Shown here in pieces: positions 21,401 through 23,021 of a DNA stretch of 30,669 bases. The DNA comes from an uncultured Prevotella sp. (lineage in GTDB: Bacteria; Bacteroidota; Bacteroidia; Bacteroidales; Bacteroidaceae). Each line of letters opens with the position of its first letter. Position 1 is the first letter of the stretch. Below the pieces are notes generated by a model. It was not told the DNA's origin and made no database searches. It saw only the letters and a list, made by a program, of their open reading frames with translations. The stretch is taken from positions 1 through 30,669 of the forward strand of contig CALBLK010000002.1 of the NCBI GenBank assembly GCA_937895845.1. The letters run 5' to 3'. The position numbers were made by a program, and so were the translations under genes.

Positions 21401-22134
21401 TCCCGATAGACTTCATGGAGGGCGGCGGAGGCTTGAAAGCCTTTGTTCCAAGTCCGGTGAAGCCCGTTGCCGAGGTGATAGACAACGAGAGCTGGACCGG
21501 CATGCCAATCTACAAGGACACGCCTTTCAACAGGGACATGCCCGAATGGACAAAGGCGTACAAGAGTGCCAACAAATACTTGGTCGGTCTGTCAAGGGCA
21601 CTGAACGAGGCTACCGGCGGCGATGCCTATACAAGCGGCGCGGTAGACATCAACCCGGCGCAGGTGGAGCATCTGCTGAACGGAACGTTCGGAGGTGTGT
21701 CACAAACCATTGACAAGCTCACGAAGACGGGCGAGACCATCCTTGGCGACCGCGAGTATGACCCCCGCAGCTTCCTGTTGCTGAACCGGCTCGTGAAGCG
21801 CGGTGACGAGCGCACGGAGTACCGAGCCATCAACAACGAGTATTTCAGAATAAAGGAAGAAAGCGAGAAGTTGCGCAAGCGCATGAACCGCTACGAGAAC
21901 GACACGGCAGACGGCATCTTCGACTATGCGGAGAAGATAGCGCGGATAAACGCCTCGCCCGAGTACCGCATGCTGGAGACCTACGAAGAGTGTTCGGGAG
22001 ATATTGACGCCATCAATGATGAGTTGAAAGAAGAAATGCCTGACGAGGAACGCAAGAGCCTTGAAGCCGAACTCAACCAGAAAAAGAAAGAGCTGGTTGA
22101 TGCCGTGAACGCGATACGAAACGGCAAGCGGTGA
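3439..22134 (+). CDS. giant multi-effector polyvalent protein, 6231 aa
   Basis: One uninterrupted frame of 18.7 kb. Residues 1-70 hold a small helical domain (KVYDLLSANGAQVGDSYEDF). About 270-620 is helical with Gly-rich hydrophobic stretches (such as FLGVGLMGGFFAGANTL near 595-611) that could contact membrane. Two small beta domains lie near 918-1074 and a coiled coil at 1240-1280. Then come a ParB/DdrB-like domain (about 1290-1680), three BECR-type nuclease-like domains, LPD1 plus zincin, kinase, ART, zincin, an unassigned module, an ART-like module, a HExxxH zincin, a MuF C-terminal-like domain and an LPD38-like end with one hydrophobic segment (about 5886-5908). Polyvalent proteins are known from phages and conjugative elements and are thought to enter the new host with the DNA and disarm it. 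As third gene after two internal-protein candidates it is probably packaged and ejected. The start at 3439 is the first ATG, 18 nt after the previous stop. Confidence 0.9.
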   Translation: MPIDSSKLRKVYATLQQGGYEQDYDTFARGFTGNDHYANRKKVYDLLSANGAQVGDSYEDFMQRMQKGYSPRPLTGEDRRRMAGGVAGVVAQAQASLRQTKNRMDHAMANAGLRVPGVTVGDRDSGVRLGQNSKVVAGKPQYNPQTGKTERTYITESGNEYTDRASADLEQNGIDEARFQTERQEAYLLREKRRIEQEMNRRGSELDAEAVNFSWRDMPRGGGGAVHTYNSATANGRFADGKYKALLAQLNKVNDGLATIEEAKRGRASDRWIDDSSNWASKKGKQLLAFGAGAWRGLAHAVGKPSTWDMGMTDMTANVALHSAAVDADRKGTDNLSREDRDLLNLTAYTDAVKGGSAKYLGRGYKAGQTVGESLPFMVETMLNPASKLGTAATDKLMREAIGRYGKEAVKKASKRYLAAKIGTRLVGDAAGSAVMAGTTGQGHVLADALNRLTGDVQFKADDSGKIVYGDREGAEDSVLKAYLKAFGAQAIENHSEMVGAYFAPFLGKASSLTRKGMGKIGLGRVNKFIDDIGATNTAKMIGDFEKRTKWNGTLGEYAEEVAGNIENALLVGDSTLDTAENTGVFNLDRNIDTFLGVGLMGGFFAGANTLSYRGPKRQAINEMSAAGKAIDRAIASTGNYAMAERWGGWRNTFLAGTDEEKKAALREVMDNGELPMGFRMGVLDFVKAAQKYEGIARAQESKVKSGEQDPVAQAYDESYSEGYETTAPQAMNDAKNLLDMRRGRLAKELGTDAGGVDALVGGDPLRYIEERRRQGRTDGLQAVIDYANAKSAYDGMMQRVQDDIDSRVEESDAAVDSRVNSADGMIHPATLKLQNGDGSDRRAYVVSGNVVMYEDGRGVDREKSDSTVVIRDAVTGEKRVVPPDLVLGMDAAIDPGEEKARAREAIIEEMSQRAAHSVDGRVPFNAGDTYTLTGENGEQTQVTLAANEQGLVDNGDGTVNVTADGGRTVAPMSREDIQRGVDATNMARTMEAGRERQAGGGSVQVAPGGVEYGVNDTFTLLDGAGATVHGEVQGVSEDGVEIRTDEPWNGRRVQVIPAAEFEEMVERISDADGNLVWEREYAGEADAAEEAPGNPAQQGGEPAQRQPEAQGVQREAEASALSRVPINEDTGEPMFEKADSETALDALGEVTGGSAENTAAIVNAQLEQAQKAVEALRKKRPTKKAAALKGSPMAMAEAQRAADAAYSSAMERYGAQVAEAEGTLDAWTKIHALMDGRKRAERERQEAERRERDAQAHDAAVAQVAEQKRVAAEKAREQAGVGAHAVNPKIKAKWDKAAKVEGNANAITLADGSTLRGRYVLTEAGAASASHDISNAFEPTEGFPVDENGESVNDRDYKRDTDARRIVRDMARNYDGRALQPPVIVSKDGVVLSGNNRTMSGDLAAQQGTDGAYVDYLREFGLMYGFTPEQVDGMKHPRVVFVPDVELPYDAATFARFNAETQKRQGKDAQAVKLGKVVPDSVFSGIVGDISRYDRLSDYYADSKAVSAAISRLLGAGVINEMQLPEMRTGNALSAAGKELIENTLIGKVFQSSPDAVRQVIATPTLRQSVMMALGEIARNRTLARSGYGLSQELGAAVGLVARARGAHPDIFKDGVPVSPFGRQQGLFDDEYGDSRVTDAIVLLLADILNSGKPSDLRKVLATYNNEAEAPAGGQMDMFSGKVETKEELLNRITEYFRNATPREQQAIVDAAVAERKKRAEAAAQAADGAGRGGGNQAETASENGSIRLRNDGRGRVEGHPNQRQGDLAETGDVDENGHPFISSSDGTTVFGEITEDSGLTAAPIKLSEGFNNTDEKGNNIGYGLLHIKAGHGQQILEAGYPSVEKFVEDVCRNYKEIRIGRNRKSNQTYMLLELHDEKHKRTLYVELSHDGTYWNVNSGGIFRNKYTDRNDIVWPEPTVGSNAITDTAEVADSPTEVAKGETVDRGGNSSQPISSAGKDTSKTSDKQGNGGKKEKLGYNSKTGKWKGVPIEADVLSGKADRNGIITGYTNNPRVEVKHYTVTGRTWIRVHTYDKNAETPVRINRILEQEGYYVDIDGLSSGFVDFDNYEDAMRFADHVNDVQSQVDAERLAERLAKQLEPVGKGVFGDIYDQFRGDAKGAFSFLTKHRSGDLLGVFHRDDTGDIDLVWGDENGGLCHILAKHVGKGKDFGTEQAAFDKIESILKNGRLVLDGQMRYVVSEDGYRVAIRKDYDGVNKNWIVTAVDYNRSKEEKGITTNPTSASHGANGPELAAPNNSNGKDTSKTSDLQGKGGKSSANEGEMPLSEQIEAASAEADTEPTEAQKEAGNYRKGHVQVGTFDITIEQPEGSVRRGTDAIKEFEEANEHLGDVEQEWEDRILDYVYEHYPTQATVSAETTSPKGIKEREAMKNDPVLKRMRKESDTAFNEADKAVTEAWMRMEAAEAEREKKKSNNLQPIGKGLFGNVYDQFRGKAKEAFAFLREKGSGDALGVFHRNGVGDIDVVWGDKGGGLDHIISKHVGDGKSFLSVDEAAKEIDDIIRTGDKGFENGDKIVFKKGSKLVTIRKNVRENGKKTADKNWVLTAYDELSADGDVSAIAPANQGQAARTTGKSRGKDTKKTGAAQVPASGNDKGLEERREKIDDAGEKIDGARKDAMRKLAESMEQATEEALVAMPFSKAFKRPNLKKAVEDGVLREEDALFAQAVMSAYLSRKKPLLSKSSSSYKRERSERDVRDWARHARKGVELLKKLFSLSPSERDAFMREETSRPAYDQEVIEENKRQLSEWNPGKVFNGTCYPVNPVKLWLDVYARLGYEAGTDVPQLFSAVEPSGTYGNYRLIAANGNTFYPARKLDTYDAAVNEIVYQTKVANADADTDHPKEAFRVEGTGEAIKKPAGKWRVVTQDSLGARIEYVFNSKEEAEKFAKAYLENDGKKADKYWRYASAPAEVMTITGFSEYAVVLRRSDAGSGTHTDFELKRYGTEEEATAAIEVEHDELNGLANKALAKEKEGKGGSSSARKPACSIVSYTEDGKAWKYGIKLSEKYAPKKTALSTMPYYLADGFSTRKEAQEYLDAHIGEYEAKAAEIDEARRSFRYFTGNGERVGNDYRKGEDVTAEQLREQFGFRGVQFGNWTNQRDRQEAVNQAFDAFMDLSRILGVSPKALSLNGELGVAFGARGSGKASAHYEPAQVVINLTKTRGSGALAHEWWHALDNYFARQGNVAKGYVTESKSIGMRDELRRAFDTLTGHLGKSPYHERSRQKGTSYWGSATEETARMFEQWVNDQLAQRGERSPFLTDADPYAEERYAQDNYELYKRFLGDRAMPYEEFKQTPQALYGFVYLTRDELQAFGKDLKHIFDTIQQKVDETTGKTLMYHKGDVVAPLTSEERVLRDAVIDRLRDGGMEVITDVEEGQRVLDEANGEERMEAKRVSPRRQWLNSYVEAMHLATGRDKKAIRAEVEQKIADIRKETKELYTRVLSGDFNDVTLQLINNYIDSFTPYNEYWRPLSKRLPPKALRSLRKGERTGAVDALFSRICESAVEKNGRAGADGRRKIEEKKEELLKKWAIATGSWHTDVSDFGVDETPIGSGKDSVVYQSGDGKTVVKASRGKFDSRKFPSDIDHVALFNYIFPESRYEILGYGEVGGKFVKFLRQPFVDFSASVPLTAEERTEYMRKLGFEPMNEEKTVFSNSSIVVSDLQKSNIVRDKSGNVRVIDADVKLHTRDIGGNYTYPDVETDTEDPKAIREHRVYHGSGADFDAFDHSHMGEGEGAQAYGWGTYVTEVEGIGRTYAIQNTTKRNDALRALQHDVDSISGNLARHRDGLKYAEEQLKRANEWRAEAELDYELFQEKAEELKREYGETSPEYQNHLFNDIYTDEMKHARRSARDTEESIRYHKEKIAESEKALKDKQAEIDELPEKFPRHLYTVEIPDDNGGNYIDYNGRIAEIPPQKTDAICAELEKLGWKHKDLPSMVRLTDGNDNVVLNPNATGADLYEEIKTALKSAKQASLLLSRAGFAGIKYPADNMRGGRADGAKNYVVFDEKDARIAGHVRFFRTAEGEAYGFTVGGKIYIDPGIANAETPVHEYAHLWASALEAGNPKEWRNVVGLVKGTPVWDEVKRRYPELETDDEIADEVLATYSGRRGAERLREEAKRITDGGGSVFDKAEAVSALGRVKAALERFWKAVADFLHIRYTSAEEVADRVMKDLLDGVDPRKFGKENGSVRMSAKKKRAPETVSVSREKKHQPTAVSSADGAKETATIAGNPTNKATGVSDAHAKVQTNLDSLAKSYGKKGTNKTRGFITDLSRALGLEQHEASNYGSFDLPNGNRLAIRVSNHNARVSNFDRNNEDNGISIVISSHRNKGLDNDGTAHLVEFFYNRRSIENAEGKPLAEIVKSIKQALYSGEFKDTTGLAERQEVNAKDAIRFQSVGERAGEAVDVMKFRLLEADDPKAMELEALPDSELVPVYRNVQAFEDDALGSPMAFTDAGTGERRTLEGGKWNYSNPPEIHLTDEQQRKLDELNKNGYIMVDGKKTTELPINEGLKFVKPKTKEAQLQYFLKKNPEDKGLWAAYDPYDHAIETPLNTQFGEAYKRPNLVVVRSLIPKSEIDEPFHADYALLPTGAHRWNNGRTLYLSRWSKIDKVLTREEEAKMIDEYWKKHPGKREALKSHRDYNRFVPQVRRELEKMGYRFELDGRELTPEESRALDEQNWESRDAIPGREGQLPFIGDEDIARINAKMAGKWVGEPKEAMENAMAARVNELAERLHTPVRIVRTAGEVAALPSARQRRMKGSFNPLTGEVTIVVPNNANMADVENTFVHEVVGHGGLRVLFPEEEKLDSALDELYRVSDGSIREAIDRTAKRMYDAEVDRLREKKRREHEARGEDANASYYADMAEAHAEASKKRGQFRRDATEEYGADLAGRIGEKGFEKMSAGEQTFWDRLKAMLQKALQKLLDGLGIPGKRKWSDKDWAFVLHEAYKRKKNGGNPTVFDAADTEVMRRKTGFGETKFSEGAIRNERAEELNKVNERFNEQLGTLTEKNADSVVFSLGRPSAVLKSAGVKNKPMKLYGNKVMKKMRKHGFALEELRDLPRAVADPVAVFNNYGEDGNRSILTELHTANGNFLVTISLGKGKDDIDFNIVSSVFGKGEDNIVDWLNRDLATYINKEKALNYLHHSALRAVTSESPRLNTAAKVVKDFVNPQTSDENVADEDIMFRDGDSVEYNKAMARDIYERRVRRGMYQVQEALQDSMLGLKEAMDAVLKAEGRGKTYIEDVAGYENAYLGENRLAGKNKAEADEFSRTLFKPMLEEVARLAKSADERAGLTDYMMAKHGLERNEVMARRAAEKDAAREFHAELRKAERAVAQDPQDQGAADALDDVKRRRHDREEELYLENRGRDYAGLTALTGKGSVAEAEAEARKMVADYEAGHDTRALWYRVNAVNAATLRKTYESGLISKATYDDISGMYAHYIPLRGFDEKTAEEAYAYLSDRHGAFSTPIKAARGRKSKADDPFANMEAMAESAIMQGNRNVLVKQKFLNFALNHPSDLVSVSDLWLWHNDATDEWQPVNSGDLKGTERIGEDDSPAEVERKMRDFEEAMEQAAKSDPAHYRRQKDAPDIPYRVVESRDLRQHQVLVKRNGRDYLLTVNGNPRAAQALNGLTNPDNDISGAIGVLMKSGEWVNRQLSAFYTTRNPDFVVSNFVRDLLYTNTMVWVKESPNYAWRFHKNFAKVNPARMKVLLAKLRKGTLDMNDGTERMFRLFMMNGGETGYANIRDIDKRKNDIRRELKRYNGQMPVRKAWSLLGERLDEYNRAVENCARFAAFMTSRQMGRTVDRSVYDAKEISVNFNKKGSGAKFMGATGQTKAGNVAAFTSGLGRSFYVFWNAAIQGTANFGRQFRRHPGKAIAGAASMFLLGALVASIGGDDGDGDGDEDAYWNLPDYVRRSNIVFRLPGMDRSWISLPLPVEYRAMYGMGELAVSAMSGRERHTPLELAHAMAGQVSQLFPIDFMEGGGGLKAFVPSPVKPVAEVIDNESWTGMPIYKDTPFNRDMPEWTKAYKSANKYLVGLSRALNEATGGDAYTSGAVDINPAQVEHLLNGTFGGVSQTIDKLTKTGETILGDREYDPRSFLLLNRLVKRGDERTEYRAINNEYFRIKEESEKLRKRMNRYENDTADGIFDYAEKIARINASPEYRMLETYEECSGDIDAINDELKEEMPDEERKSLEAELNQKKKELVDAVNAIRNGKR
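7300..8480 (+). other. ParB/DdrB-like domain of the giant protein
   Basis: Residues about 1290-1680. It contains SHDISNAFEPTEGFP, QPPVIVSKDGVVLSGNNRTM (GNNRTM at 1395-1400) and a helical C-terminal part. The PPxxV...G.vlsGNxRt pattern is that of the DdrB-like ParB superfamily domain common in polyvalent proteins. ParB-fold members of this group bind nucleotide or DNA; a role in protecting or handling incoming phage DNA is an inference. Confidence 0.75.
8537..8764 (+). CDS. candidate nested ORF in the +1 frame of the giant gene (75 aa)
   Basis: ATG 8537 to TAG 8762-8764, one frame ahead of the giant. The product is charged; the second half (LQMVLDAVEEIKPR, then MDEDELRDILTNGRVIW) looks like a normal folded protein. 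From about 8600 third codon positions in this frame are mostly G or C, as in the real genes here, while the giant's own frame is AT-ending and encodes a low-complexity Gly/Arg/Asn linker. It starts in the end of the ParB-like domain and stops just before a BECR-like domain. No convincing promoter or RBS is seen, so it could be a fusion or frameshift scar. Confidence 0.4.
   Translation: MQHQENNRQSLTRQSRNERRERKQLRKLQMVLDAVEEIKPRQHPRMEVSDFGTMDEDELRDILTNGRVIWRRPGT
8800..9200 (+). other. BECR-type nuclease-like domain 1 of the giant protein (PBECR1-like)
   Basis: Residues about 1788-1921. It includes GYGLLHIKAGHGQQI, a central set of strands (QTYMLLELHDE, RTLYVELSHDG) and YWNVNSGGIF. Domains with G.GL.HI...HG recur in polyvalent and polymorphic toxin proteins as phage barnase/EndoU/colicin E5/RelE-like (PBECR) nucleases. 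Candidate catalytic residues are the two histidines of HIKAGH. Codon use is clearly AT-richer than the flanking giant gene, consistent with recent acquisition. Confidence 0.6.
9313..9360 (+). repeat. inter-domain linker repeat, copy 1 (GKDTSKTS)
   Basis: 48 nt encoding GKDTSKTSDKQGNGGK. It matches copy 2 at 10216-10263 at 44 of 48 positions, with the first 27 nt identical. It lies at the C-terminal side of nuclease-like domain 1, in a Ser/Thr-rich linker. Confidence 0.8.
9730..10120 (+). other. BECR-type nuclease-like domain 2 of the giant protein
   Basis: Residues about 2098-2228. The motif series is GKGVFGDIYDQFRG, LLGVFHRDDTGDIDLVWGD, GLCHILAKH and a C-terminal NWIVTAVDYN strand. The GxF.R...GDIDLVWG...GL.HI..KH series marks the putative barnase/colicin E5 family endoribonucleases of phage polyvalent proteins. 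It is probably an RNase; the HILAKH histidines are likely catalytic. It is a diverged tandem paralogue of domain 3. Confidence 0.75.
10216..10263 (+). repeat. inter-domain linker repeat, copy 2 (GKDTSKTS)
   Basis: 48 nt encoding GKDTSKTSDLQGKGGK, nearly identical to copy 1 at 9313-9360. It directly follows nuclease-like domain 2 and precedes the truncated pyrophosphatase-like fragment. Confidence 0.8.
10345..10446 (+). other. truncated inorganic-pyrophosphatase-like (InPase) domain fragment
   Basis: Residues about 2303-2336: EAGNYRKGHVQVGTFDITIEQ followed by PEGSVRRGTD. This matches the opening of the InPase-like domain of polyvalent proteins, usually followed by GK.W...M...YGYI.GT.G.DGD.IDVF. 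Here the sequence leaves the family right after RRGTD and continues as a charged helix (KEFEEANEHLGDVEQEW), so the catalytic core is missing. Recognition is from memory of the family motif, not an alignment. Confidence 0.55.
10735..11140 (+). other. BECR-type nuclease-like domain 3 of the giant protein
   Basis: Residues about 2433-2568. It has the same motif order as domain 2: GKGLFGNVYDQFRG, LGVFHRNGVGDIDVVWGD, GLDHIISKH, NWVLTAYDEL. The conserved histidines are kept, so it is not visibly inactivated. The two copies have diverged strongly at DNA level outside the DQFRGxA core, so the duplication is old or the copies were acquired separately. Confidence 0.75.
11218..11238 (+). repeat. inter-domain linker repeat, copy 3 (short, GKDTKKTG)
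   Basis: The first 12 nt (GGCAAAGATACG) are identical to copies 1 and 2, then the sequence diverges (GKDTKKTG). It again follows directly on a nuclease-like domain (domain 3), so all three BECR-like domains end in the same linker. Confidence 0.65.
12650..13480 (+). other. LPD1 plus zincin metallopeptidase domain of the giant protein
   Basis: Residues about 3071-3348. The series FRGVQFGNWTNQRDRQ, KALSLNGELGVAFGARGSGKAS, AHYEPAQVVINLTKTRGSG and AHEWWHALDNYF is the LPD1 domain with its zinc-peptidase signature. HEWWH is at residues 3185-3189 and the likely third ligand is in ATEETARMFEQW. A metallopeptidase acting in the newly infected cell is the usual interpretation for such domains; the substrate is unknown. 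Confidence 0.8.
13809..13839 (+). promoter_or_regulatory. Bacteroidota-type promoter inside the giant gene
   Basis: TTTG (13809-13812), a 19-nt spacer, then TAACTTTG (13832-13839): a full match to the Bacteroidota TTTG / TAnnTTTG promoter at canonical spacing. The predicted start is near 13846, about 34 nt upstream of the nested ATG at 13880. It lies in coding DNA of the giant gene and would drive the nested +1-frame ORF. Confidence 0.55.
13880..14080 (+). CDS. candidate nested small gene in the +1 frame of the giant gene (66 aa)
   Basis: ATG 13880 to TAG 14078-14080. The product starts MNTGDLFLNDFHRKHYEACE and has a helical, highly charged second half ending KLRRKRKNSSKSGR. Third codon positions are more often G/C in this frame than in the giant's frame over the same bases. 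The giant's frame reads a Lys/Arg-rich segment with no domain similarity between the LPD1-zincin region and the kinase. A consensus promoter (13809-13839) stands just upstream. A small DNA/RNA-binding or immunity-type protein would fit the composition, but nothing identifies it. A frame-shifted fusion scar is the alternative. Confidence 0.5.
   Translation: MNTGDLFLNDFHRKHYEACERENARVRSMHYSAEFARAQSKRMDELVRMEEEKLRRKRKNSSKSGR
14100..14590 (+). other. protein-kinase-like domain (Kinase-PolyVal type) of the giant protein
   Basis: Residues about 3555-3718. Visible are a Gly-rich loop (IGSGKDSVVYQ from 3566), the beta-3 lysine (VVKA, K3585), a catalytic-loop equivalent (VSDLQKSNIV, D3677 and N3682) and a metal-binding DAD in place of DFG (3695-3697). 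This is the short Ser/Thr/Tyr kinase-like domain described in polyvalent proteins. All key residues are present, so activity is plausible; the target is unknown. Confidence 0.75.
14610..15530 (+). other. ADP-ribosyltransferase domain (ART-PolyVal type) of the giant protein
   Basis: Residues about 3724-4031. It begins VYHGSGADFDAFDHSHMGEGEG with the following GWGTYV, and ends with AGFAGIKYPADNMRGG and NYVVFDEKDARI, the usual ends of the ART fold in polyvalent proteins. H3731 and the Y/G-rich strand would bind NAD. A coiled-coil insertion (about 3778-3900) separates the N-terminal motif from HLYTVEIPDDNGGNYIDY. ARTs of this group are thought to modify host proteins. Confidence 0.8.
15540..16030 (+). 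other. second zincin metallopeptidase domain of the giant protein
   Basis: Residues about 4034-4198. The series is YGFTVGGKIYIDP, then ETPVHEYAHLW with HEYAH at 4064-4068 and a distal glutamate in TDDEIADEVLATYSG as probable third ligand. A helical segment (KAALERFWKAVADFLHI) closes the module. It directly follows the ART domain, an order also seen in other polyvalent proteins. Confidence 0.75.
16190..16660 (+). other. unassigned AT-rich module of the giant protein
   Basis: Residues about 4251-4408: LDSLAKSYGKKGTNKTRGF, DLPNGNRLAIRVSNHNARV, GISIVISSH, HLVEFFYNRRS and a C-terminal KQALYSGEFKDTTG. It is an alpha/beta pattern with conserved-looking N and H residues (SNHNA) that could be an enzyme core, perhaps another nuclease-like domain. 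It is preceded by a Ser/Thr-rich linker like those flanking the BECR-type domains. I cannot name the family with confidence. Confidence 0.45.
16750..17560 (+). other. second ART-like module of the giant protein (tentative)
   Basis: Residues about 4438-4708. It includes LVPVYRNVQAFEDDALGSPM, the block IETPLNTQFGEAYKRPNLVVV, DYALLPTGAHRWNNGRTLYLSRW and LTREEEAKMIDEYW. The TPLN.QF..A..RPNLVVV..LIP.SE block is one I associate with polyvalent proteins, possibly an ART-like fold, but no catalytic residue can be assigned from sequence alone. Confidence 0.4.
17690..18350 (+). other. third zincin domain of the giant protein, HExxxH spacing
   Basis: Residues about 4751-4971. TVEVTIVV-type strands (GEVTIVVPNNANMADVENTF) lead to VHEVVGHGGLR, with HEVVGH starting at residue 4802. 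The spacing is HExxxH, not HExxH, as in dipeptidyl-peptidase III (HELLGH), and HEv.GHyGLR motifs are frequent in phage polyvalent proteins. A helical tail ends KDWAFVLHEAYKRKK. Confidence 0.65.
18440..19020 (+). other. MuF C-terminal-like domain of the giant protein
   Basis: Residues about 5001-5194. Motifs: VFSLGRPSAVLKSAGVKNKP, VMKKMRKHGFALEELRDLPRA, DPVAVFNNYG, SILTELHTANG, FLVTISLGKG and INKEKALNYLHH. This is the phage MuF C-terminal (MuF_C) effector pattern, another BECR-fold relative usually placed at the end of head-morphogenesis or polyvalent proteins. The segment is AT-richer than its flanks, especially towards its end. Confidence 0.7.
19022..22134 (+). other. C-terminal LPD38-like region of the giant protein
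   Basis: Residues about 5195-6231. A long, mostly helical region with AFYTTRNPDFVVSNFVRDLL, GRSFYVFWNAAIQG, one hydrophobic segment (AGAASMFLLGALVASIGG, about 5890-5908) followed by an acidic run (DDGDGDGDED), and NLPDYVRRSNIVFRLPG. This is the large polyvalent protein-associated domain 38 pattern, found at the C-terminus of giant phage proteins. It may be the packaging or membrane-contact part. Confidence 0.65.
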
Positions 22135-22149
22135 GCATGATGAACCGGA

Positions 22150-22183
22150 AAGGGGCAGGCGATACAAACACCGCTTGCCCCTT
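22150..22183. terminator. terminator between giant gene and antitoxin gene
   Basis: A 12-bp hairpin (AAGGGGCAGGCG at 22150-22161, CGCTTGCCCCTT at 22172-22183, one G-U pair) with a 10-nt loop, 16 nt after the giant's TGA and followed by an AT run. It lies between convergent genes and may serve both strands, more likely the plus strand. Confidence 0.65.
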
Positions 22184-22197
22184 ATATATAAGATGTG

Positions 22198-22539
22198 TTA
22201 CCACAAGGCGACTTTTCCGCCAGTGCCCAAGTCGAGCGTGGCGGTGGCAATGCCCAATGCGCGGAACACACGGCTGATGGTGGATAGTGTAGGTGAGCAC
22301 CGTCCGTTTTCCAGTTTGCATATCTGCGAGCGTTTTACGCCAATCTTTTCTCCCAATTCCTCTTGGGTGAGATTATGCTGGATGCGAGCATTCTTTATGG
22401 CCTCGCCAACCCTATAAGCGTGCAAAGCCTCTTCTACCTCGTTGTCAAACTCGTCCCTTTCGGCAGTTCCTTTTTTACCGATGATTTCATCTGTCACCTC
22501 ATCCAAGGAGTAGAATTTCATGTTTCCAACCTGTTTCAT
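22198..22539 (-). CDS. higA: HigA-type antitoxin, XRE-family HTH
   Basis: 113 aa. The N-terminal 50 residues (KFYSLDEVTDEIIGKKGTAERDEF) are the usual lead-in of Bacteroidota XRE antitoxins. Residues about 52-105 form a Cro/C1-type helix-turn-helix (NLTQEELGEKIGVKRSQICKLENG). It starts 2 nt after the stop of the toxin gene, so the pair is one operon with toxin first, the HigBA order. The antitoxin is expected to bind the toxin and repress their promoter. A second in-frame ATG six codons later (at 22521) could be the true start. Base composition is AT-richer than the phage structural genes. Confidence 0.85.
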   Translation of the reverse strand: MKQVGNMKFYSLDEVTDEIIGKKGTAERDEFDNEVEEALHAYRVGEAIKNARIQHNLTQEELGEKIGVKRSQICKLENGRCSPTLSTISRVFRALGIATATLDLGTGGKVALW

Positions 22540-22541
22540 AT

Positions 22542-22880
22542 TTATTTGCCTTTAAGTCCAAAATATTGTTTCATTGCTGTCTCTGCCTTTGTTATCTCCT
22601 TTCGTGGAGTCTTTTGTGTTTTCTTGACAATACCATGGGTAGCCACAACCAATGTGTCTTTCTCTGTATCCCAGAAAGCGAGCAACCTATAGGCGATGCC
22701 GTTGTAGAGTGTCCGGAATTCCCATATATCAGTATTCTCCAATTTTTTGAAGAGTTCTTTGTTTATCTCTCCTCCAGACACACGCCAAATGTTGCATAAC
22801 ACTTTCTTTTGCGCTTGCTGTGGTATGCCTTGAAGAAACTTTTTAGCCTCATCCAACAATACTATTTGAAATGCTGCCAT
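22542..22880 (-). CDS. higB: HigB/Gp49-like RelE-superfamily toxin
   Basis: 112 aa, normal length for the family. The core IWEFRTLYNGIAYRLLAFWD, then LVVATHGIVKKTQKTPRKEI, is the signature of phage-derived Gp49-like/HigB toxins, which act as ribosome-dependent mRNA interferases in characterised members. The basic KKTQKTP stretch is the expected RNA-contact region. It is the first gene of a minus-strand toxin-antitoxin operon driven from 22904-22911 and is inserted between the late genes for the giant protein and the portal. Low GC relative to flanks suggests a separately acquired accessory (moron) module. Confidence 0.85.
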   Translation of the reverse strand: MAAFQIVLLDEAKKFLQGIPQQAQKKVLCNIWRVSGGEINKELFKKLENTDIWEFRTLYNGIAYRLLAFWDTEKDTLVVATHGIVKKTQKTPRKEITKAETAMKQYFGLKGK

Positions 22881-22903
22881 ATTTTCTATTCATGTTTTCG
22901 GTG

Positions 22904-22935
22904 CAAAGGTAACACATCGTTTCTAAAAAAGGCAA
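22904..22935 (-). promoter_or_regulatory. host-type promoter of the toxin-antitoxin operon
   Basis: Minus-strand TACCTTTG (+ 22904-22911) is an exact TAnnTTTG -7 box, 24 nt upstream of the toxin ATG. A TTG (+ 22933-22935) lies 21 nt further upstream as a partial -33 box. The CAAAAGTTAAAA element of the structural-gene promoters is absent, so this looks like a host-recognised promoter. Confidence 0.6.
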
Positions 22936-22959
22936 CATTTGAAAGAAAATGTCATGCAG

Positions 22960-23001
22960 CAAAAGATAAAGTGGCAATATACCGGCGACAAATTACTTTT
23001 G
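22960..23001 (+). promoter_or_regulatory. promoter of the portal gene (phage-type element)
   Basis: CAAAAGATAAAGT (22960-22972) is followed after 21 nt by TACTTTTG (22994-23001), an exact TAnnTTTG match. Predicted transcription starts about 14 nt ahead of the portal ATG at 23022, which supports that start over longer in-frame extensions to 22809. Confidence 0.6.
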
Positions 23002-23021
23002 TATTCCAAATTTCAAGAAGT

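Noticed and set aside
3439..22134. Giant ORF as an assembly artefact or fused pseudogenes
   Set aside because: No stop in 6231 codons, recognisable domains from start to end in one frame and a proper terminator after the stop argue for a real single gene, apart from the two linker segments noted as possible fusion scars.
22809..23021. 71-codon upstream extension of the portal reading frame
   Set aside because: It covers the toxin gene start and both promoters, is AT-rich with Cys/Phe-rich nonsense-like sequence, and a well-placed promoter lies between it and ATG 23022.
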